DNA of 64,000 nt, from NCBI GenBank assembly GCA_025345505.1, contig JANVCC010000167.1, forward strand, positions 628,547 to 692,546, read 5' to 3'. The translations under genes and the position numbers were made by a program. Positions 51,387 through 64,000 of the stretch are shown here, piece after piece. The notes below the pieces were generated by a model. It was not told the origin of the DNA. It worked only from the letters and a program-made list of their open reading frames with translations, and did not search any database. Position 1 is the stretch's first letter; every line of letters begins with the position of its first letter. Source of the stretch: Todiramphus chloris collaris (taxonomy: Eukaryota; Chordata; Aves; Coraciiformes; Alcedinidae).

Positions 51387-53787
51387 ATCACTGATTTTCC
51401 TCAGAAGAGGAAGACAAGGAATACATGCCATTCAGAGGAAAAATTAAGCAAGCCCTGTGCCCAGATAGGCTTAGAATTTCAGTGGCCCTGAAGGGAGCAG
51501 CAGGGTTGATTCTGTCAAGTTCCCATCTCTCCCGTGAATCAGTACTGAGAGTGTGTTGTGAGTTGAGTTCCTCACACTTTGCTTAGACAGTCTCACTTGG
51601 CAGACTTTTTGGACTTACAATTCTGCCCATTCTGTTATCAATTCTCCACATTGTACCCTTTACTTCCCTGTTGTGTGCTTCGCTGATGTGCTTTGACACT
51701 CTGCTCCTCGGGAGGTTTTTGAAGGCAACCTCTAGAGAGTTTTACAAGTGTTTTTCTGTGAGAGTAACAGAGGAAATAGCTGTCAGTTTGTACTGTGAAT
51801 TGTTACTGTACTGGTAGAGGAATAAGCATGTCAACTTAAACAAATTCTCTCATGTTTCCCAGTGCTTATGTCATCTCATGCAGTGGCAACACTTGAAGAG
51901 ATATTTTTCTTCTGGAGGACAAGTGGTTTAAACTGCTGCCAGCACGGGTTTGTTTTTTTTTTTCACTTTGGGAAGTTCTTCTATGTCGAAATACCAGAAG
52001 TAAATTCACAGCAAGCTTCAAGCCTCACTCATTCATTTGGATGTTGCAGGATTTTTATCCAGCTACCAATTTACATTCTCATCATGGTATTCTTTGGGTT
52101 TTTCTAGTGCATCATCACTCTGAAATGACAAAATTTTAATGGCATGTATTCAGTAAGCCATTGATCACCATCTGATGTGCCTCTGGAACAGCACATTCAA
52201 ATTTGTTTCTCTGATACAGCTATGCCTTGGTTCTTTAGAAAGAGAGCAAATTTCCCAGGTTCTTTAGAAAGAGAGCAAATTTCCCAGTTGTATTTGGAAT
52301 CTGGATCCACCAGCGTGTGAATTTGAAGGTGCTGAGAGACTGCTGGTGGGAACAGCAAAGATTGAATTCTCTCTGTGGATTTGAGCTCCAGAATATTGAG
52401 TGAAGGTGCTCAGTTGGTTAGATTTGTGTTTCTTAAGGTGATGTCTGAATTTGCATAGTAATGTGCATTCAGTGACAGTTTGCTTGGGGACGGGGTGAGA
52501 GGAGGAGGGGAGGTTTTGCAATGTTCTTGCTAATGGCTCAACAAAGAACTTAGCTTGGATGCAGAGGAAACTGTCAGTAGCATCATAGAGAACAGCTGCC
52601 ATATGTCAAACTATACATAATACCTCTGGAAAAAATGAGTATGTTGTCTTAAGCAAGACTTATATTTTTTTATTTTATTTACTGACATATCATTACTTTA
52701 TACAAAACTATTTCTCAATTTTTTCACGTCCTTTTTTTTTACCTGACTGCAGTGAGTTCTGGTTGGCAGGAGGTCACCAGGTATTTCCTGTTTGTCTGCT
52801 CATGTTTCATTTCCCTTCAGAAATGTAAAATGCACTTTGAGTTCTGGCAATCACAAATGATAGCTAATAAAACACGCCACAGGTAAAGAGACCCGGATCT
52901 CTCTATCTAAAATGCTCAGACTGCCTATATTTCTGACTCTGTCCTTTTTTTCTCCCTAAAGAACCTGTATAGTTTCCATGACTACGATAGTTAAGCAGGC
53001 AAAATATATTCCAAATTTTCTCTCTACAAGTTTGTGGAAAAAAAATAAGATTAAGTTGGTGTAGAAACTATCTCAGCACAGCCTCTTTGTGTGAAACCTG
53101 ACAACAACACTCTTAACGATGCCCAGCACATTCAGCATTGCCATGTGCAATTCTTTGCAGCTTCACTATCCATTTAAAGGCCAAGAAGTGACTTGCATGG
53201 AGTTGAAGACGCTGACAGAAACTGATGAATTTTTGAGCAGAATGGTGGATGAATGTGTTTTACAGCAGATATCAACACCTCCAGCTCCAAACATCCCATA
53301 AGAGCAGCTCCAGCAATGGAGGAAGAGGTTTTTTTCTCTTTTTCCTTTTTTTTTTTTTCCTTAAAAGAGGTAATCCCACAACACATACGAGGGTCTAAGG
53401 ATGTTTAAAATGACATATACAATATTAATATAACACTGTAGTGTTAAATCGGGACTTTCTCCCTCCATCACTAAAACATGTTCTCTTTCATTAATTTACT
53501 CATTGTACCTTTTAAACTTTCTGGATGACGTTACATGGTATTTGTGCAGGGGTAATTTAAAGGCAAGACCTGTGAAATGTCATCCATTAATTTATTTATT
53601 TCTTTTAAACGTTGTTATGAATAAATTTAATCCAATTCCATGGCAGAACCATCAAAGCGATTTCCAATTTCCAGCATGTTGCCTCTACACGGCTGTTTTT
53701 CTTATAATTACACCAAAGGCAAAGGACAAAACCCCCAAAGCAAGTACTCTGGAGATGAGCCCTTCGTCCTGGATTCCCGTGTGACAT
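51387..53787. other. MAPK10 intron 2 unique sequence
   Basis: It holds a perfect 29-bp duplication (52229-52286), T-runs near 51952 and 53345, and AT-rich DNA around 52660. No exon recognised. Confidence 0.6.
52229..52286. repeat. perfect 29-bp tandem duplication
   Basis: GGTTCTTTAGAAAGAGAGCA plus nine further bases occurs twice without any difference (52229-52257, 52258-52286). Confidence 0.98.
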
Positions 53788-53841
53788 GCCCTGGGTGATC
53801 CAGAGGTCCCTTCCAACGCCTCCCATTCTATGAGTCTGTGA
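53788..53841 (+). mobile_element. CR1 extreme 3'-end stub
   Basis: CCTGGGTGATCCAGAGGTCC, CTTCCAACGCC, ATTCTATGAGTCTGTG; about 55 bp. Confidence 0.8.
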
Positions 53842-56526
53842 ATACTCACTCAGCTCATTTGAGAGCATTGACCCCCAGGATTTTCAGCTGGATCAGTAGA
53901 GCTCTTTAGAGCAGGTTTGTTCATAGCCATGACTGGATAAGCATCGAGGATCCACTGAAAGCCATAAAAAAGTTTATTAGCTGTTTGCAGATTCTGTGCC
54001 TGCAGAGGATTAATGTGTTTGTGTAACCTAAGCTCCCTCTGTGTCGGCTGATTAAAAACCCAATTTAATTTACACTTTTTGCTACCAGGCAGTCATATTT
54101 TATAACTCCCTTTATGATGTCAGACACCTATCTGCTTCTATCCCATCAAAAACTTTTTTTTGCTCACTGCCAGCTCTCCCTTTTCTTGCGTTTGTTCTAC
54201 TCAGTGGTGCACTGCAGACATACCAGATTTTTTTCAAGACTCTCTGAGCTTCTCCTCTCATGTCAGGTTGACTGAAATTCAATCATGGACAAGTTTCTGT
54301 TCAAGGAGGAAATTAGGGCTGGAATTAACTACTGGCACTGTCTTGCATCCATTCCTTGACTGAGTTCAGAGTTTTATTTAATTCATCACTGCTAAAATGA
54401 AGACTGTTGCACCATCATCCCTGATTACCGTGGGTTTAACTCGAGAGGAACTGCACTAAACAATTCTGTTGCCTCTTAGGGACAAGGGGTTTCTCCTGTG
54501 ATAGCAGAATAGCTGTGACCATAAGGAACCCAAGAGGGCTACAGATCAGAGGATCCAAATAAAAGGGCAGGTGTCAAAGCAAAGAAGCAATAGAACCAGA
54601 AACAGAAAAACTAGAGCTAGTCTAGGAGGGAAATGCAGCTCAGATAATTGACTTCTCTTTGTCAGCATGTACTGTTGATATTTATTCTCTGATTTTCATG
54701 TGGTTTGCAGATTTTCACAGTGCTTTACAGAAAGTTGAATGTTATCCAGTGGCCCAAGACCTGCCACCCTTAGACAAATGTAAAAAGCAGCCCACAAAAT
54801 GGGAATGTAACAGAAGCTGTGCAAAATTGAAAGGCATTATGAAACAAAAGCTGGTGTATGAAGCCAGGGTGAGGTTTGTGACCAACATCTGGCATGACCT
54901 GAGTGGGAGAACTCAGCAGAATGGATGAGAGTTGTCAATAAAGAGAGAGGCAGTTGGGAAGGAAAGCAAAAGGAAGGGAGAGTCAAAGACAAGAGTGAAA
55001 GCAAGTGGCAGACGGGATGTTGAGGGCTTTGGTTGGTTGGGGTGGTTTTGTGGGGGTTTTATTTCTTTTATTCTTTTCTGGATTCATGGCGTTACACTTT
55101 TCCATCCAGAATTGGTCGTTGCCCATCTACAAACTGGAAATCGGTTTTGCAGCTCTGGGGTCACTAATTCACCATGAGCCATAGAACGGGGTAGAGTTTC
55201 TAATTCAACCCAAACTCTACGTCTTGAAATTCTGGTATAAGAGGGCCAACTCGAAAACCTAAGTAATTTTTTCATTTTGTTCCTGTTGAACAAAAGCATT
55301 TGGGCTTGCTGTCTAGCGAATAAAACATTTTGTGTCCTTACAAACCACCAGTTTTCCCTGGTAGCAAGTTCTGTGCCTCAGAGATGTCCCTCAGTAGATA
55401 CAACACTGGCTTTCTTCCCTCCCAGAGCAGCACCAAGTGACACTTCAGCATCTCCAGTCTTCTGTTTCTGGCTGCTTAGAACAGCCTAGAAGAGATTGTA
55501 TGGTTAGTTTTGGTTAAACTAGAATTTGGGGAGCCTTTTTAGGGTTAATCTTTTCACATTGACTTCCCCCCCACCCTTTCCACGATTAACACTTTGCAAA
55601 TGATGACTTGCTTAGAATACATTTCTAGTGCTTGATGCAATTTGGGTTTTACTCATCTGAGAAATGCAGCAAGAAACCTCGTGAAATAATGTTTCTTGTT
55701 CTCCTACATGACAGCTTTTGTTCTGTGGCAGGCAAGCTGTCAAGTCTATTAAATTGTAAGGTGGCTATACTAGCTTTTTCTTTTTTTTTTTCTATTTCAG
55801 CTTGTAGATCCCAAAATAACAAGTTTCTGATGTCTGACAGTTTGGATGCTCTAGGTACTCAGCTTCTGCAAGGTGCTCAGACTCAGCCTTGGAGTCCCTA
55901 TTTCCCTAGTCTTGTAAATTGCTGTTTAATGAGAAAACTATACTATTTTAAAATTTATTTCTGGCTTTGCTACTTCCACATTTACACAACTTGAATATTC
56001 TCCACTATTCAAGTTCAGAGACAGTCCAAGATTCAGTTCCAGTATTCAGAGACAGTCCATTATTCCAAGGTCAGTGACAGCTGTCAGTTCAGAGCACTGA
56101 ATGTGAGATCTCTTTGCCAGCACCAGGTATTACATCATTCTCCAAATGGTGGGCAAACATTGACTCATTTTGGTTTAACTACAAATCACACCTTAACTTC
56201 CTTTGCCCATCTATTTTCTGCCACTCAGTACTGATAGGCACCCCCAGCAGATTTTTACCTTGCTCTGGCTTCTGTAAATCCTTGAGCATACAAAGACCAA
56301 GGAGTGTAGCCTACTTTGTAAACCAGGAGGTTGTCATCTCTTATGTGTCACACACATAAGGGAAAGCATTTTAGCCTAGAGCCCTTTCAAAGCAGAATGA
56401 AAAGAAACTTGGCTTCTTTGACTGACCAGGTTGAATTTCCTAGGCTGGCAGTTGACAAAAGTTCTTGTCAGCCAGCAGTGACAAGAGAAATGCAGAACCA
56501 GAAAGTATGGTCTTCTGTGGGGACAT
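53842..56526. other. MAPK10 intron 2 unique sequence
   Basis: A short direct repeat CAGAGACAGTCCA occurs at 56018 and 56048. Otherwise no recognised element or exon. Confidence 0.55.
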
Positions 56527-56741
56527 AAAGAAGAGTGTGGCCAGCAGGTCAAGGGAGGTTCTCCTCCCACTCTACTCTTCCCCAGTGAGACCACATCTGG
56601 AGTATTGGGTCCAGTTCTGGGCTCTCCAGTTCAAGAGAGACAGGGAAATACTGGAGAGAGTCCAAGGGAGGCTATGAGGATGAGGAAGGAACTGGAGCAT
56701 CTCTTTCATGAAGAAAGACTGAGAGAACTGGGGTGGTTTTA
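56527..56741 (+). mobile_element. CR1 LINE internal fragment lacking its 3' end
   Basis: Sense frame [49 protein letters not shown], then a shifted ERLRELG-like end. Both ends are missing, so it was cut after insertion or inserted with a 3' loss. Confidence 0.94.
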
Positions 56742-57837
56742 ACTGGATTTTGCCTGCCATATGTTTATTACCTATATGAAGACACATGCACGCTGTATGG
56801 TGGGCTTTATTCTCTAAGAGTTATTGTAAATAAACCTGCCTTTCCTGATTAAACACCGGCATGTAAAACAGAGCCACACATTTGGAACTTTTCTCTTATA
56901 GCCACTTCAAGTTGAAGTTAAGCCTTGCTTAATGAGAGCAGTTTCAGCTTCTTTCCTTCTTGCTGGGCTGCTGGGAAGGAAAGAAGGCAAAATGTTGATG
57001 TCAGTGGTAAGACCACTGTACTGAGAAGCATCAAGCAATGCAGATATAAATAGCAGTGATTCGTAATAAACAAGAGTTGGAGTCTTTCTGGAGGAAGGCA
57101 AAAGTGACTGAAATGTTGGAATTTTAGGAAGTAGGTGTAATATTAAGTAGGTTTTTTCAGGAATATTTGAATACTCCATTTGTCACTCTGTATACACAGC
57201 GATAGGTGAGAGGAACATTTAGTGTCCCTTAGATTTCTACAACAGTCAGTGAAGGGACTTTCTTAATATAGAAAGCTGTGTGCTGAGTTTGCTGAGTCTC
57301 CATTTCACAGCCTGTCCTGGGAGGCTGGAAGCTGGGAGCTTCCCTCGCTGTTTCGGGCTTCCATCCCATCATCTGAGAGCTAATAATAGTTCTTCAATGA
57401 AGCACTGGCTTGAGAAAGGGTAAGCATCTAGAAAAGGTTGTGCGTGGCCCATCCGAAGGATCCTGAAATGGAAGGCTATCCAAAATTGCCATTTGTTGAA
57501 GTATTTACTTGTTAAGTGTCTGTTGAAATAGGAACTTGGACATGAAGTGAGAATTTCTTGTCTTGGCTTTTGGAAATAGGGATAAAAAGGGGTGCCTGGT
57601 CCTTCAAGGGTATAGAGCATTGCCCCTTGATCATCACAGTCTGAACTGGCACACGATTTTACTGGCAAATGATGGTCTGGCTTTCTGTAAATCTGACAAA
57701 AATAAGTTATACTTCTTTTCCTTTTTTTCTTTTCTTTTTTTCCTACTGAAGTCAGGAAAGAGTTTTGTTGCATAGCTGCAATTGCATAGCTGCAATCTTT
57801 TGGTAGTCATGAATTTAGATTCACATCCAATGAAAAT
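56742..57837. other. MAPK10 intron 2 unique sequence
   Basis: No repeat or exon recognised; a C/T-rich stretch lies at 57712-57740. Confidence 0.55.
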
Positions 57838-58090
57838 TTTTTTTATCTCTGCTAAACAGGTTTGTTTCAAATTATTTATGATTTATTAATTTTTTATCTC
57901 TGCTAAAGAGGTTTGTTTCAAATTATGATTTATTAGATTTTTTAATCTCTGCTAAAGAGGTTTGTTTCAAAGGATTTATGATTTATTAATTTTTTTTATC
58001 TCTCCTGAAGAGGTTTGTTTCAAATTATGATTTATTAAAATTCCTTTTATCTCTGCTAAAAAGTTTTGTTTCAAATTATTTATGTTTTAA
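57838..58090. repeat. five-copy tandem repeat, about 50-bp unit
   Basis: TTATCTCTGCTAAAGAGG, TTTGTTTCAAATTATG and ATTTATTAA recur in order at about 57840, 57890, 57940, 57998 and 58046, with small indels. The copies differ by a few substitutions each. Confidence 0.94.
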
Positions 58091-59390
58091 AAAAGACATT
58101 TTTAACACTAACATTTACCTTGCCAAACTAGCCATAAACAGAATTCAGGGGGAAAGACTTTATCTACTACGTGTTCAGCAGCCAGTAGGAAACCGGGAGG
58201 ATTTTTCTGAGCTCACGTTGCAGTAAAACTCTCATTTTATTACAAGACCGGGCTGAACTGTAGTCTTTGGTCTAAAAATAGGATGTTGTAAAATAGAAAC
58301 TTAAAGTATAAATTTAAAAATATAGATAAAACATCAAGTGTCAGTTTAAAAACTACATTCCTGGTTATGCCAGAGGCATTATGATAGTTTCCAAAGAAGC
58401 ACAGGCTGTTAGGTACAGTCCAGCCTGTTCTTGGAGATCTTAAACTTGACTTTTAGGCTCAGCCTTTTCACAGCAGCTCACAGACATTCCTTCCTTTTTC
58501 TCTCTTATTCCTGAGTCGCCTGTTTGTGCAGCCACCTTTCTGCCTGTGATTGAAGTTTGTCTTGAGAAGGCTGATATATCATCAGTGCTAACCTTGGTGC
58601 TCCAAAGTAAGGATTTTGTGTAGCGAGCACCAGAGAGAACACCTACGTGTGGTATCTGTAATTTCATCCTAGTAAAAGGCCTAGTTGGCCATCTGTGAAC
58701 AAAAGCTTCTCTCTGGTGAACAGAAAAATACAGCAGTGCGATTAATTTACCTAGCACAATGAATTTCTGTATTGACTTCCTGAAGTAGTTGGACAACTTT
58801 CATTTGAGAGAAGAACTGCAGTCAAAGTGTCTCCAAGTCAATATCTACAGAGGATTCCTTGAGTGGTTTTCTTTTCCTCCATGGCATGGAAAGGGCTGGG
58901 AATGGATCCAGCCAAAGGCTTTTGTTTTTCTGGTTTTTCAGGTTGATGCTGTTTTATTCTTTTGCTTGGATGGAGAAATTGGAGAAAAGAAAATAGGGAT
59001 CAGAAATGGGAGAAAATTGTTGCCAGAGTGGCTTTTGTTTGCTGGCTTCTAATCAGTGATTTTATGAGGTAACTGATGATGTTAAAATATGAGAAAAATA
59101 TACAAAGTAGTCTTACATGGCTCAGAAAAGTCTCGTGTAGGCTTTTCTTAAAAGAAGCTGGGTGGTCAAGAAATATGGATTAGCTGAGAGATCTGTCTTC
59201 TGAAGTATATTTGCAATGTATGTCCATGAACAACAGAGACAAAACATTTACCCGTTGAGAGATTCTTTTTTTTTTTTTTTTTTTTTTAAAATCCTTTGGC
59301 TTTGTATTTTATTTGTTCAATACTTTCTTAATGAATTAAGGGGTATTTTAGTTGTGGCCTTGCTGATGCTATGTTGTGCCTGAACTTGTA
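58091..59390. other. MAPK10 intron 2 unique sequence
   Basis: A T-run of about 20 lies at 59268-59287. No exon or transposon recognised. Confidence 0.55.
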
Positions 59391-59451
59391 GACTCATAGA
59401 ATGGTAGGGGTTGGAAGGGACCTCTGGAGATCATCAAGTCCAACCCCCAAC
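59391..59451 (-). mobile_element. CR1 extreme 3'-end stub
   Basis: GACTCATAGAATGGTAGGGG, TTGGAAGGGACCTCTGGAGA, TCATCAAGTCCAACCCCCAA; similarity ends there. It is close to a clean consensus sequence. Confidence 0.93.
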
Positions 59452-59737
59452 TTAAATGACAATGAAAGACACAATCCTCACAGTGGCCACAGGAGTTTGC
59501 TTTCTGCCACCTAATATTAGGCTGTTAATCACACATCTCGTTAGGTTTAGCTGAGTGAAATTGTCTGGCCAGAAGGAAGTCAGGTCAGACTGGATCTTTG
59601 ATCGCTTTGTCACCTAAGCTGCTTCATGTATGCTTTAATTAGTGAGTGGGATATCTTTGTTTATGCATGTGCCTAGCATGGTATTAGCTAGGTCATAAAA
59701 GTTAGTAATGAATAAGAAAGAATTGTTAAACAAATGA

Positions 59738-60262
59738 CAGAATAGATGACGTTGGAGAGTTCCTGGTCCAACTTGCCTGTTCAAAGCAGAGTCAAGTAGA
59801 ACAGGTTGCTCAAAAAAGTCTGGCTCCATCTTTACTCCTCAGTGCAGACACTTAAGAATAGCAGTAGGATCCTTCCGACCCTTCTCTTCTCCAAGCTAAA
59901 CAACCCCAGCTCTGCTTGTATGACAGATGTTGAAGGCTCTACTCATCCTCATATCTCTTTAGTGGAATTGCTCCTCTATGTCCCTATCTCTCTCATACTG
60001 GGGAGCCCAGAGCTGAACCCAGCCCTTCAGATGTGGCCTTAGCAGCACTGCACAGAGTGGAAGGATCACTTCCCTTGACCTGCTATCAACAGTCTTCCTC
60101 AGTGCAGCCCAGGATGCTGTTCTTCACTGACAGGGTACCTTGGTGACCTCTATTAAGTTTTTTGTCCCTGGTTCTTTCTCTGCAAAGCTCTTTCCAGACT
60201 GTTGGCCCCCAGGCAGGTAATGGTGCTTGGGTTTATTCCTCCCCAGGTGCAGTGCTTGGCAT
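59738..60262 (-). mobile_element. old CR1 LINE fragment
   Basis: Strongly diverged CR1 in antisense orientation. Recognisable are CTCCAAGCTAAACAACCCCA, ACTGGGGAGCCCAGAGCTGA, TTGACCTGCTATC and CCAGGTGCAGTGCTTGGCAT in the usual order. Confidence 0.88.
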
Positions 60263-63391
<3,129 letters not shown>

Positions 63392-63545
63392 AGAATCATT
63401 TAGGTTGGAAAAGACCTTTAAGGTCATCATGTCCAAGCATTAACTCTACCAAGTCCACCACTCAGCCATATCTCCAAGCACCACATCTAGATGGCCTTTA
63501 CACACCTCCAGGGATGGCAACTCCATCATTTTGAACCTGTTAGAA
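63392..63545 (-). mobile_element. CR1 LINE 3' fragment
   Basis: AGAATCATTTAGGTTGGAAA, AGACCTTTAAGGTCATCATG, CACCACATCTAGATGGCC, CTCCAGGGATGGCAACTCC; about 155 bp, 5' truncated. Confidence 0.93.
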
Positions 63546-64000
63546 AGCCTAGAGAGGTGATGGAGGTGGGGAAAAAGGCATTCAGATGTTGTCTTCATAG
63601 TGGCTATGTTGATACCATCTACTTCTGCTGCCCACACAGATGGAAAGCATGGCAAATTCAGATCTCTGAGTTCATGGTTTTCCTCTACGCTGCTTCACAC
63701 ATTCTTAGAGTTTTTCAACAAAGAAAGGGAAAAAAAAACCACAACCCAAAGCCCAAACCAAACAAACAAGCCAAACTAAGCAAGCAAGCCCTAAGAAAGG
63801 AGTTGCCATATGCAGGTTGTCTTTGCCCAGAACATGTCTACAGTTTATAAAGTGCTTCTGTGAAAAAGCTGTACCTCTCCTGATGGAATTTGTGTCAGCA
63901 TCTGTGTGTATGGGCCCTCCAGGGAACTGAGGCTGTGTCAGAGATGAGGAAGGTCCTCTGTTTATTTTTAATTAGATGACCCTTGATTATTTGTCCCCTC
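63546..64000. other. MAPK10 intron 3 continued, with A/C-rich low complexity
   Basis: An AACCAAAC-type stretch lies at 63728-63792. Nothing else recognised up to the window edge. Confidence 0.6.

Overview
The window is vertebrate nuclear DNA, most likely from a bird. It is dense in CR1-type LINE fragments whose 3' ends carry the typical short ATTCTRTG-like tail, and it holds three exons of a vertebrate MAP kinase gene. No prokaryotic, organellar or viral organisation is visible, and no CRISPR array, operon or new biological system was found.

The only convincing protein-coding gene is the 5' part of MAPK10 (JNK3) on the + strand. Exon A (35129-35200) carries the start codon and the JNK3-specific N-terminus. 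Exon B (47053-47222) carries the second in-frame Met and the glycine-rich ATP loop. Exon C (61810-61939) carries the catalytic lysine and the alpha-C glutamate. They join in frame to 122 residues with consensus GT-AG borders. The introns are 11,852 and 14,587 bp, and the third intron runs off the right edge. The rest of the kinase domain is outside the window. Everything left of 35129 is upstream MAPK10 intron or intergenic DNA; 5'UTR exons may be there but cannot be recognised.

Layout. 1-440: ATCT and CCTT microsatellites. 1915-3512: a small CpG-enriched stretch followed by a 1.4 kb TG-rich minisatellite. 4.9-9.1 kb: a cluster of CR1 fragments and a purine tract. 11.2-11.95 kb: a 25-bp minisatellite containing a 10-N assembly gap. 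12.8-26.3 kb: CR1 copies in both orientations, including one nested inside another. 26.3-35 kb: mostly unique AT-rich DNA with two CR1 copies. 35.1-64 kb: MAPK10 exons and introns, with more CR1 and several short tandem repeats.

By my count CR1 covers about 10 kb (about 16%) of the window. This is high for a bird and fits lineages with CR1 expansion such as woodpeckers and allies, but species cannot be fixed from this. Many open frames in the window are CR1 reverse-transcriptase remnants or read-through of simple repeats, not host genes.
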